From Flavobacterium pisciphilum (GTDB lineage: Bacteria > Bacteroidota > Bacteroidia > Flavobacteriales > Flavobacteriaceae), in NCBI RefSeq assembly GCF_020905345.1, contig NZ_JAJJMO010000001.1:124001-188000 (forward strand): a stretch of 64,000 nt of DNA, read 5' to 3'. Shown here piece after piece: positions 10,601 to 17,538 of this stretch. The translations under genes and the position numbers were made by a program. The notes under the pieces were generated by a model. It made no database searches, was not told the DNA's origin, and saw only the letters and a program-made list of their open reading frames with translations. Numbering within the stretch: the stretch's first letter is position 1; every line of letters starts with the position of its first letter.

Positions 10601-10738
10601 ATTGTTGGAGGTACTATTTTCTCTTTAATTCTTACCTTGTTTGTCATTCCAGCGATGTATTTAATGTGGTCTAAAGCCCGTAAGCATTATCCTGAGTTTG
10701 ATCATATCGAAGAATATGAAAAAGAAAGTAGTAAATAA
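7640..10738 (+). CDS. RND multidrug efflux pump (AcrB/HAE1 type)
   Basis: A 1032-residue inner-membrane, proton-driven transporter of normal length. It has the duplicated layout of one N-terminal membrane helix, a large periplasmic loop and a helix cluster, repeated twice. The family opening (SIRRPVLTIVLNLAIVLFG) and the TM4 proton-relay pair in GLVVDDGIVVTENIF are present. The second half carries GLVTKNGILIVEFANQLREQG and RLRPILMTSLA, as in AcrB. The neighbouring adaptor and TolC-like channel complete the tripartite pump. Confidence 0.95.
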   Translation: MSLSTTSIRRPVLTIVLNLAIVLFGLIGYSFLGVREFPSIDPAQVSVRTNYTGANSDIIESQITEPLEKAINAIDGIRNITSSSVQGSSNITIEFNLDKNLEEAANDVRDKVSQAVRSLPQDIDAPPVVSKADANGESIISMTVQSDTRSALELSDYAENVISQRLETIPGVSGVQIWGQKRYAMRLWIDPIKLAAYGCTVSEVRNALNAQNVELPSGKLTGDNTELTVKTVGNLSKAEEFNNIIIRSEGEKIVRLSDVGRAELGPENTETKLSQSGLPMIGLAIVPMPGANYLDISKEFYKRYDALKKDLPKDIQLNIAIDSTLFVKKSVLEVAETLMISIVLVILIIFLFFRDWAIAFRPLIDIPVSLIATFFIMWLFGFSINVLTLLAIVLATGLVVDDGIVVTENIFKKVEEGMSPIEAAIKGSNEIFFAVISISVTLAAVFLPVIFLEGFVGRLFREFGVVIGAAVLISAFVSLTLTPMLNAYLMKGGEQKKSNFYIKTEPYFEKLNSGYAEALTRFMKKKWLSFPIIAICFGLIYLFFSILPKETAPYDDRSSLVLSVTTPEGSSYEYTDRFMQELGQLIEDSIPEKKVSLVITSPGFGSSSVNSGRVRIALSEPNERTRSQKEIAEKLTKWTKRYSEAKTSVTEQPTIAVNRRGGLPIQYIIQAPNFQKLQEKIPLFMDEANKNDTFSVTDVNLKFNKPEINVSIDREKAESLGISIIDIAQTLQLSLSGQRFGYFIKNGKQYQVIGQFDQKDRSKPLDLTSMFVKNKKGQLIQMDNVVTIEEQSNPPQLYHNNRYMSATVSAGLAPGKSISDGIDAMNEIKAKVLDDSFTTDLGGESRDFVESSSNTSFAFGLALLLIFLILSAQFESFIDPFIIILTVPMAVAGALFSLWLFNQTWNIFSQIGTVMLIGLVTKNGILIVEFANQLREQGKPKLEAILEASEARLRPILMTSLAIALGALPIAMSLGAASTSRIGMGVVIVGGTIFSLILTLFVIPAMYLMWSKARKHYPEFDHIEEYEKESSK

Positions 10739-10771
10739 TCTCTCAGAACTTACTTTAAATAAAAAATAGTA

Positions 10772-10817
10772 ACCACGAATCGCTTTTAGATGAAAAATTG
10801 ATTTGCAGATTCGTGGT
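10772..10817. repeat. Inverted repeat between pump and channel genes
   Basis: ACCACGAATC at 10772-10781 is exactly complementary to GATTCGTGGT at 10808-10817, with a 26-base loop. It sits in the 93-base spacer between the pump stop and the channel start. It has no T-tract and looks like a short dispersed palindromic element or an mRNA processing/attenuation hairpin. Confidence 0.55.
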
Positions 10818-10831
10818 AATAAATATAAAAA

Positions 10832-12145
10832 ATGATGTACACTAAAACTCTATTTAAATGCTTGGTTTTGTTTCTTTCTTGTATTGCAACAAGCAATGCT
10901 CAGGAGGTTCTTACTATAGAAAATGCAGTGAAAATTGCATTGGATAATAATTTTGAAATAAAAATAGCTTCAAATAATTTAAAGATTAATGAAACTAATG
11001 CTACAATAGGAAATGCTGGAATGTTGCCAAAAGTTACCGCTAGTGTTGTAGATAATAATAGCATACAGAACACTTCTCAAACTCGTCAAGACGGAACTTC
11101 TACTTCATTGAGTAATGCGAAAAACAACAGCTTAAACTATGGTGTAGGATTAGATTGGACGATATTTGATGGTATGCGAATGTTTGCTCAATTGGACCAG
11201 CTTAAAGAACTACAGAAATTAGGAGATGCCGAATTGAGACGTACAATTTTAGTTAAAGTTGGACAGGTTAATTCTACTTACTATGATTTGGTTCAACAAC
11301 AGCAACAATTAACTGCATTAGATTCAACTATAGTAATTTCTAAGCAAAGATTGACTTTGGCACAAAATAGATTTTCTATTGGTAAAGCTTCAAAATTGGA
11401 GGTTTTAAATGCACAAGTAGATTTAAATACAGATCAGGTTTCTTTATTGAGACAGAAAGAATTATATGCAAATACAAAGATTCTATTGAATCAGATTTTG
11501 GCAAGAGATTCTAAAATAGACTTTAAAGTTATAGATAAAGTTACTGTAGATAATACTTTGATTTTAGATAACTTACTAGAATTGGCTAAAAAGCAAAACC
11601 CACAATTAGAATCACAAATTATAAATATTAGAATTGCTGAATTACAATTAAAACAAGTAAAAGCAAACCGCTACCCTACTGTTAAATTAAACACTGGATA
11701 TAATTTTTCAGAGAGTCATTCTAGTTTAGGATTTACAAGTGAATCAACGGCTAGAGGATTAAATTATGGATTTAGCGCCTCTCTTAATCTTTTTGATGGT
11801 TTTGCTCAACACCGAAATGAAAAGACTTCTAAACTACAAATTGAGAATACTAAATTTGCTTTAGAGCAACAAAATCAAATCTTGAGCACACAATTATCGA
11901 CTTCTTATCAAACCTATTTAACGAATTTAGAGTTGATTAATTTAGAAGAAAACAATGAAGCAATTGCCAAACAAAACTTAGATATCACTCTCGATAAATT
12001 TCGCATAGGAACCATTACAACTCTTGAGTTTAGAACGGCACAGCTTAATCATGTGAATGCAAAAGTACGTTATAGTAATGCGCAGTTTGAAGCTAAATTA
12101 TCTGAAATTGCTTTAAAAGAATTAGCAGGAAATATTAGTTTTTAG
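10832..12145 (+). CDS. TolC-family outer-membrane efflux channel
   Basis: A 437-residue protein with a signal peptide (about 1-24, cleavage after SNA). It contains two TolC-type repeats rich in coiled-coil, including KLEVLNAQVDLNTDQV in the first half and TTLEFRTAQLNHVNAKVRY in the second, the usual paired OEP motifs. It forms the outer-membrane and periplasmic tunnel for the upstream adaptor and pump, and is probably the last gene of that operon. A 46-base inverted repeat in the spacer may tune its expression relative to the pump. Confidence 0.92.
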   Translation: MMYTKTLFKCLVLFLSCIATSNAQEVLTIENAVKIALDNNFEIKIASNNLKINETNATIGNAGMLPKVTASVVDNNSIQNTSQTRQDGTSTSLSNAKNNSLNYGVGLDWTIFDGMRMFAQLDQLKELQKLGDAELRRTILVKVGQVNSTYYDLVQQQQQLTALDSTIVISKQRLTLAQNRFSIGKASKLEVLNAQVDLNTDQVSLLRQKELYANTKILLNQILARDSKIDFKVIDKVTVDNTLILDNLLELAKKQNPQLESQIINIRIAELQLKQVKANRYPTVKLNTGYNFSESHSSLGFTSESTARGLNYGFSASLNLFDGFAQHRNEKTSKLQIENTKFALEQQNQILSTQLSTSYQTYLTNLELINLEENNEAIAKQNLDITLDKFRIGTITTLEFRTAQLNHVNAKVRYSNAQFEAKLSEIALKELAGNISF

Positions 12146-12172
12146 CCTAATTTTGTTTCAAACTAATATCAA

Positions 12173-13036
12173 ATGATATCATACAATACTAAAGACTGGT
12201 TTACTTTTATTTTTCACTTCCATAAATCGGATACAGTTAGAAAACTTTTCCCGATCATGATTGCTATAGGAATCTACTCTACAACAGTAGGTTATCTAGA
12301 GATTTATTATTTTAAGATTGGGAAAAATGATTACGTTCAGAATATTCCAATTATGCACGGAATGCTAGGATTTGTAATTTCGTTGCTATTAGTATTTCGT
12401 ACCAATACTGCCTATGATCGTTGGTGGGAAGGAAGAAAACAATGGGGAAGTCTTGTTAACAATAGCCGTAATCTAGCGATTAAACTTTCGGCAATGTTAA
12501 AAGATGAAAATGATAGAAAGTTTTTTAGAAAATTTATACCTGTTTATGCTGATGTGCTGCACAAACATCTGAATGATTCTGAAACTAGTAGACAGCTTTT
12601 TGAAGATGTTGATTTAGAAATTGACCATCACAAGCACAAGCCTAATCAGGTAAAAAGAATCATGTATCATAAAATGAATGATTTGTATGATTCTAAGAAA
12701 ATATCGGGTGAACAGCTTATTATTTTGAATGAAGAGTTTAAAGTTTTTACAGATGTTTGTGGTGCTTGTGAGAGAATAAAAAACACCCCTATTCCCTACT
12801 CTTACAGTGCATTTATCAAAAAATTTATCTTCTTTTATATAATGACTTTGCCTTTTGGTTACTCTATCAGTCTGGGTTATTATGTTGCTCCTGTTGTTGT
12901 TTTTGTTTTTTACGTACTAGCGAGTTTAGAGCTTATTGCAGAGGAAATAGAAGATCCATTTGGTGAGGATGAAAATGATTTACCTACCAAAAAAATAGCT
13001 GAAAATATTAAAAAACATGTCGAAGAGCTGATTTAA
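12173..13036 (+). CDS. Bestrophin family anion channel-like protein
   Basis: A 287-residue membrane protein of the bestrophin/UPF0187 family. Hydrophobic segments are at about 23-48, 60-77 and 218-252. The conserved VFRTNTAYDRWWEGRKQWG motif sits after the second helix, and IAEEIEDPFGEDENDLP near the end is the typical bestrophin C-terminal signature. Bacterial members form pentameric anion-selective channels. It begins 28 bases after the TolC-like gene on the same strand, so it may share that transcript, but no functional link is evident. Confidence 0.88.
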   Translation: MISYNTKDWFTFIFHFHKSDTVRKLFPIMIAIGIYSTTVGYLEIYYFKIGKNDYVQNIPIMHGMLGFVISLLLVFRTNTAYDRWWEGRKQWGSLVNNSRNLAIKLSAMLKDENDRKFFRKFIPVYADVLHKHLNDSETSRQLFEDVDLEIDHHKHKPNQVKRIMYHKMNDLYDSKKISGEQLIILNEEFKVFTDVCGACERIKNTPIPYSYSAFIKKFIFFYIMTLPFGYSISLGYYVAPVVVFVFYVLASLELIAEEIEDPFGEDENDLPTKKIAENIKKHVEELI

Positions 13037-13107
13037 TTTAACGTTAAATCTTCTTTTCATATGGTTATTTTGCTTAAATTTAAGCTTTCGTCTTAAATTT
13101 TAAAGCA

Positions 13108-14028
13108 ATGCAGAATCAACGTTTTTTAATCAATCCGCTTCAGTTGTCAAAAGAGAAATCCTTAAAAACTCTTGTTGAAAATAGGACGATTTATAACTTG
13201 AATCATTGTGAGTTAAATATTTTCGAAACATACGAATCATCGACATTAGTTCCTTTGAAGTTTGATGATTTGGTTGTTACAAGTATGTTGCGAGGAAAGA
13301 AAATAATGCATCTTTTTGACGATCCTGAATTTGAGTATTTACCAGGACAAACGGTTGTTGTTCCTGCAAATGTGGAAATGAAAATTGATTTTCCTGATGC
13401 AACAAGAAATAACCCTACACAATGTTTAGCTTTAGCAATCGAGCAATCTAAAATTACCGAGACATTAAATTTCTTAAACGAGAGATATCCTAAAGAGAAT
13501 GATGTGTATTGGCAATTGAATTATCAAAATTATTTTTTCTACAATAATGTCGATATCGCTGCTACAATCAATAAACTCATTAAGGAATGTATAAGCACAT
13601 CGACAACCAAAGACATATTGGCTGATTTAACTCTGAAAGAATTGTTGATTCGCATCATACAAACGCAAACTGTAAAAGCTATTGATGAAGGAATGGCAAT
13701 TCAGGCTAACAATCCAATAAAAGAAGTTACAGAGTTTATCAAGCAGAATTTAAAGGAAAATATGAATTTAAAGAGCTTGAGCGAAAAAGCTTGTATGAGT
13801 ACTGCTTCCTTCTATCGTTTTTTTAAGAGAGAACTTGGAATGAGTCCAATAGAATATGTTCTGAATGAAAAAATAAAATGCGCCAAGAAATTATTGAAGA
13901 ATCCTTCGATTCAAATTAATGAGGTTTGCTATTTATCTGGATTTGAAGATGCTAATTATTTCATTAGATTATTCAAAAAGCATGAGGGTATTACCCCTAA
14001 GCAATATCAGTTGTTATTTATTAATTAA
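13108..14028 (+). CDS. AraC-family transcriptional regulator of the aldehyde/alcohol dehydrogenase locus
   Basis: A 306-residue regulator. Residues about 1-190 form an AraC-type N-terminal sensing domain (with MLRGKKIMHLF and LPGQTVVVPANVEM). Residues about 205-300 hold the double helix-turn-helix: LSEKACMSTASFYRFFKREL, then SGFEDANYFIRLFKKHEGITP. It is convergent with DUF779, alcohol dehydrogenase and aldehyde dehydrogenase genes. This gene set is common in bacteria, with the regulator activating the dehydrogenases. Direct repeats upstream of the aldehyde dehydrogenase fit two AraC half-sites; the link is inference. Confidence 0.9.
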   Translation: MQNQRFLINPLQLSKEKSLKTLVENRTIYNLNHCELNIFETYESSTLVPLKFDDLVVTSMLRGKKIMHLFDDPEFEYLPGQTVVVPANVEMKIDFPDATRNNPTQCLALAIEQSKITETLNFLNERYPKENDVYWQLNYQNYFFYNNVDIAATINKLIKECISTSTTKDILADLTLKELLIRIIQTQTVKAIDEGMAIQANNPIKEVTEFIKQNLKENMNLKSLSEKACMSTASFYRFFKRELGMSPIEYVLNEKIKCAKKLLKNPSIQINEVCYLSGFEDANYFIRLFKKHEGITPKQYQLLFIN

Positions 14029-14219
14029 GTAACTGAGGTTCTGAGGTGTTACGTTTTTTAGTATTCAGTGTTTAGTTATTAGTATTCAGTCTCAGTTTTC
14101 AGTTTTCAGCTTTTAGAAACTTAGTAACTTAGTAACTCAGCACCTTAGTAACTCAGAACTTTAGAACCTTAGAAACCTTTGCTTCTTTGAGCCTTTGCTC
14201 CTTTGAACCTCCTAAAAAC
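14029..14219. repeat. Degenerate short-word repeat array
   Basis: The spacer between the AraC gene and DUF779 is built of recurring short words. These include TTCAGT/TTTAGT variants, CTTAGTAACTCAG, GAACCTTAG, and finally CCTTTG repeated about every 8 bases (AACCTTTG, AGCCTTTG, CTCCTTTG). Similar words recur at 26855-26904 and 30719-30757. There is no coding potential. The array looks like slippage-prone microsatellite-type intergenic DNA. Confidence 0.75.
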
Positions 14220-14594
14220 CTACTCAATCACCTTAACTGGCTCTAAGTTTTTCTCTTCTTCTTCAGTGAAAATTCGGTATTCAATTTGGAATGTCTTTTT
14301 TAACGGTGTTTCTAAAGAAAATCCGCCAACTCCAAACGCATCTATTACATTGAGTGTAAAATGGGCATGTTTCCAATATTCGAATAAATCTTTGTCTACC
14401 CAAAATTCGGTATCTTCAATTGTTCCGATGCAAACGTCTCCTGTTCGCTGATAAAAACCACCTTTTTCAAAACACTGTGGCTGGGTTCCTTCACAGCAAC
14501 CACCAGCTTGATAAAACATTAATTCACCGTGTTTTTCTTTTAATATTTTTATCAATTCTATTGCTTTTTCTGAAGCATCAATTCTTTTTATCAT
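14220..14594 (-). CDS. DUF779 family protein
   Basis: A 124-residue cytoplasmic protein starting at ATG 14594 (MIKRIDAS). It carries the family motif MFYQAGGCCEGTQPQCF with a cysteine cluster, plus WKHAHFTLNV. DUF779 proteins are regularly encoded next to aldehyde dehydrogenases of the acetaldehyde/ethanol type, as here, but their activity is not established; the cysteines suggest metal or redox chemistry. A strong terminator separates it from the upstream alcohol dehydrogenase gene, so it may depend on read-through or its own promoter. Confidence 0.85.
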   Translation of the reverse strand: MIKRIDASEKAIELIKILKEKHGELMFYQAGGCCEGTQPQCFEKGGFYQRTGDVCIGTIEDTEFWVDKDLFEYWKHAHFTLNVIDAFGVGGFSLETPLKKTFQIEYRIFTEEEEKNLEPVKVIE

Positions 14595-14614
14595 GATTTC
14601 ATATTTTAAAAAAA

Positions 14615-14655
14615 AAAGCAACAAACTCTTATGGTTATAATGAGTTTGTTGCTTT
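14615..14655 (-). terminator. Terminator after the alcohol dehydrogenase gene
   Basis: A perfect 14-bp stem (AAAGCAACAAACTC and its complement) lies 11 bases after the alcohol dehydrogenase stop, followed on the minus strand by a long T-tract. It is a classical intrinsic terminator located just before the DUF779 start. Confidence 0.85.
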
Positions 14656-14665
14656 CATGATTTAA

Positions 14666-15700
14666 TTAAGGTTTAGCAATTTCAAGAACTACCCTTCCTT
14701 CAATTTGTCCTTTTTTCATTTTGTCAAAGACTTCATTGACATCTTCTAATTTTGCAGGATTGATGGTCGCTTTTACTTTTCCTTCTGTAGCAAATTCTAT
14801 TGCTTCCTTCATGTCTTTACGTGTACCTACAATTGAACCACGAATTGTTATTCTGTTTAAAACAGTATCAAAAATTGATAAATCAAAATTTCCTGGAGGT
14901 AGTCCATTAAGTGCCATTGTACCTTTTCGTCTTAAAGTTTCAAGTCCTTGCTTGAAAGCTATAGGAGAAACGGCTGTAATTAGTGCCCCATGCATTCCAC
15001 CAACTTCCTTTTTTAAGAACTCTCCAGGATTTTGATTTTTAGCGTTTACAACCAAATCAGCACCAAGTTTTTTTGCTAAATTCAGTTTATCATCGGCAAC
15101 ATCTATTGCTGCAACATGCATTCCCATTGCTTTTGCATATTGTACAGCAACGTGACCTAATCCTCCAATTCCTGAAATAGCAACCCATTCTCCTGGTTTT
15201 ACCTCGGTTTCTTTAAGTCCTTTGTATACTGTAACTCCAGCACATAGTATTGGTGCCATTTCCATAAAATTCACATTAGATGGTAGGATTCCAACATATC
15301 TTGCATCGGCAATTACATATTCAGCAAATCCACCATCTACACTATAACCACCGTTTTGCTGGGTATCACATAAGGTTTCCCAACCGGTAATGCATTGGTC
15401 ACATCCTCCACAAGCACTATAAAGCCAAGGCACACCTACTGCATCGCCTTCTTTTACATTTTTCACATCCTGTCCTACTGCTGCAACATAACCTACGGCT
15501 TCATGTCCTGGAATTAATGGCATTTTAGGTTTTACGGGCCAATCCCCTTCTATGGCGTGTAAATCGGTATGACAAACTCCACTTGCAATAACTTTTACAA
15601 GTATTTCGTTTTTACCTGGTCGTTTTACTTCTACTTCTTCAATTTTTAAAAGAGAACCAAATTCTCTTATAACTGCGGCTTTCATTGTTTTTGGCAACAT
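14666..15700 (-). CDS. adhP: Zinc-dependent alcohol dehydrogenase (AdhP/AdhA type)
   Basis: A 344-residue medium-chain NAD(P)-dependent dehydrogenase interconverting primary alcohols and aldehydes. Catalytic zinc ligands include Cys43 in GVCHTD and His66 in PGHE. The structural zinc lobe has Cys97, Cys100, Cys103 and Cys111. The Rossmann motif is [17 protein letters not shown]. It lies 57 bases downstream of the aldehyde dehydrogenase on the same strand. The two enzymes together can take an alcohol to a carboxylic acid, or detoxify aldehydes. Confidence 0.93.
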   Translation of the reverse strand: MLPKTMKAAVIREFGSLLKIEEVEVKRPGKNEILVKVIASGVCHTDLHAIEGDWPVKPKMPLIPGHEAVGYVAAVGQDVKNVKEGDAVGVPWLYSACGGCDQCITGWETLCDTQQNGGYSVDGGFAEYVIADARYVGILPSNVNFMEMAPILCAGVTVYKGLKETEVKPGEWVAISGIGGLGHVAVQYAKAMGMHVAAIDVADDKLNLAKKLGADLVVNAKNQNPGEFLKKEVGGMHGALITAVSPIAFKQGLETLRRKGTMALNGLPPGNFDLSIFDTVLNRITIRGSIVGTRKDMKEAIEFATEGKVKATINPAKLEDVNEVFDKMKKGQIEGRVVLEIAKP

Positions 15701-15757
15701 AATCGTATTGATTTATAAGACCAGTGCAATTTACCGGCCTTCGGTTTATATAATTGT

Positions 15758-17263
15758 TTAAAAGAAGCCTAATTTCTTTTTGTCATAAGAAATCAGCATG
15801 TTTTTTGTCTGACGGTATTGTCCTAACATCATTTTGTGGTTTTCACGACCTATTCCTGATTGCTTGTAACCTCCAAACGGTGCGCCCGCAGGATAAGAGT
15901 GATATTGATTTATCCAAACACGTCCCGCTTGAATTGCTCTTGGAACTTGATAAATTTCGTGTGCATCACGTGTCCAGACTCCTGCTCCTAATCCGTACAT
16001 GGTGTCATTTGCAATGGCAATAGCTTCTTCAGTGGTTTTAAAAGTGGTTACCGCTAGAACTGGCCCGAAAATTTCTTCCTGAAAGATCCTCATTTTGTTG
16101 TTTCCTTTGAATAATGTAGGTTTGATGTAGTAACCTCCTTCTAAATCTCCACCTAGATTATTCTCTGCACCACCTGTTAGTAATTCGGCACCTTCTTCTT
16201 TACCTAATTTTATATACGAAAGAATTTTTTCTTTTTGTACTACCGAAGTCTGTGCTCCTATCATTGTTGTTTTATCCAATGGGTTTCCTGCAATAATCGC
16301 TTCAGTTCTTTCTATGACTCTTTTAATGAACTTATCATAGATGTCTTCATGAACTAAAAGTCTTGATGGACAGGTGCAAATTTCTCCTTGATTTAAAGCA
16401 AATAAGACAGCTCCTTCAATGGCTTTATCAAAGAAATCATCATCATGATCGGCAATGGATGGGAAGAAGATATTTGGTGATTTTCCACCAAGTTCTAATG
16501 TAACTGGGATGATGTTTTCGGTAGCATATTGCATTACCAATCGACCTGTAGTCGTAGAACCAGTAAATGCTGCTTTTGATACTTTTTTATTGGTAACTAA
16601 AGGACGTCCAAGTTCAGCACCAAATCCATTAACGATATTTAATACTCCGGGAGGAAGTATATCGCCAATAAGCTCCATTAATACTAATATAGAAATAGGT
16701 GTACTTTCAGCAGGTTTTAATACAATTGTATTTCCTGCTGCTAGTGCTGGAGCTATTTTCCAAACTGCCATTAGAATTGGGAAATTCCAAGGAATAATTT
16801 GGGCTACCACTCCTAAAGGCTCACTTAGAGCAATTGAAACTGTTTGAGAATCTAATTCTGCGATTGAGCTTTCTTCAGCGCGTATTACACCCGCAAAATA
16901 CCTGAAATGATCTATTGCCAACGGAATATCAGCTGCCAAAGTTTCTCGTATTGGTTTTCCGTTATCCACTGTTTCTACAGCGGCGATATATTCTAGGTTG
17001 TCTTCTATTTTTTGAGCTATCTTATTTAATAGAATACTACGCTCTGTTACGGAGGTTTTTCCCCATGTTTTAAATGCTTCATAAGCTGAGTCTACAGCTA
17101 AATCAATATCTTCTTTACCAGAATGTGCTGCTTTTGTAAAGACTTTACCATCTATTGGAGAAACGACATCAAAGTATTCTCCTTTTATTGGTGCTGTAAA
17201 TTTTCCACCAATGTAATTATCGTATTTTGCCTTAAATTCAGGTCTTTTAGCTAGAGTACTCAT
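15758..17263 (-). CDS. NAD(P)-dependent aldehyde dehydrogenase (AldB/ExaC type)
   Basis: A 501-residue cytoplasmic enzyme oxidising aldehydes, probably acetaldehyde-like, to acids. It has the cofactor motif [22 protein letters not shown], the glycine motif [11 protein letters not shown], the catalytic Glu region [11 protein letters not shown], and the nucleophile Cys296 in [19 protein letters not shown] is typical of the AldB/ExaC subgroup, which pairs with DUF779. It is the first gene of the ALDH-ADH unit. A TAAATTTG promoter and two AraC-like repeats lie upstream. Confidence 0.95.
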   Translation of the reverse strand: MSTLAKRPEFKAKYDNYIGGKFTAPIKGEYFDVVSPIDGKVFTKAAHSGKEDIDLAVDSAYEAFKTWGKTSVTERSILLNKIAQKIEDNLEYIAAVETVDNGKPIRETLAADIPLAIDHFRYFAGVIRAEESSIAELDSQTVSIALSEPLGVVAQIIPWNFPILMAVWKIAPALAAGNTIVLKPAESTPISILVLMELIGDILPPGVLNIVNGFGAELGRPLVTNKKVSKAAFTGSTTTGRLVMQYATENIIPVTLELGGKSPNIFFPSIADHDDDFFDKAIEGAVLFALNQGEICTCPSRLLVHEDIYDKFIKRVIERTEAIIAGNPLDKTTMIGAQTSVVQKEKILSYIKLGKEEGAELLTGGAENNLGGDLEGGYYIKPTLFKGNNKMRIFQEEIFGPVLAVTTFKTTEEAIAIANDTMYGLGAGVWTRDAHEIYQVPRAIQAGRVWINQYHSYPAGAPFGGYKQSGIGRENHKMMLGQYRQTKNMLISYDKKKLGFF

Positions 17264-17287
17264 AAAATATTTTTTTTGGATTTATTT

Positions 17288-17345
17288 CAAATTTACTTTC
17301 ATTCTTTTATAAAGAATAGCACAATTCATTCATCTAATAGCACAA
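17288..17345 (-). promoter_or_regulatory. Promoter and probable AraC-type binding repeats of the aldehyde dehydrogenase gene
   Basis: The minus strand carries TAAATTTG (17295-17288), an exact TAnnTTTG element 24 bases before the start codon. Upstream, AATAGCACAA occurs twice on the plus strand, at 17315-17324 and 17336-17345. The copies are 21 bases apart, which is two helical turns, and are direct repeats. The proximal copy overlaps the -33 position. This is the geometry of AraC-family activator half-sites. Assignment to the AraC protein at 13108 is inference. Confidence 0.55.
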
Positions 17346-17501
17346 AAAATGCAGATTCTCTTTTATAACTAAATTTTAATACTCTATTAGTAAAATATTA
17401 CGATAAAAAATAGAGAATATTTAAAACAGATTAATTTGCATTCAATTAAAAAGAGCTGTAAAAAACCAAATAAATTGTTTCCTACTACAATGTGCAATGC
17501 C

Positions 17502-17509
17502 TATATTTG
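17502..17509 (+). promoter_or_regulatory. pheT promoter -7 element, decides the start codon
   Basis: TATATTTG is an exact match, with a TTG at 17475-17477 as a loosely spaced -33. Transcription would begin near 17516, downstream of an alternative ATG at 17497. Translation should therefore start at 17539. Confidence 0.6.
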
Positions 17510-17538
17510 TAAACTTATTCAAGAATAATATTACTCAA

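Noticed and set aside
14029..14219. Repeat array considered as a CRISPR
   Set aside because: The words are short (6-13 bases), degenerate and lack unique spacers of uniform length; no cas gene is near.
16455..16847. A 130-codon antisense frame inside the aldehyde dehydrogenase gene
   Set aside because: It lies wholly within a well-conserved enzyme on the other strand and has no start signals or family pattern.
17497..17538. Upstream in-frame ATG for pheT adding 14 residues
   Set aside because: The TATATTTG promoter overlaps it, and PheT proteins begin with the MKISYNWL motif at 17539.
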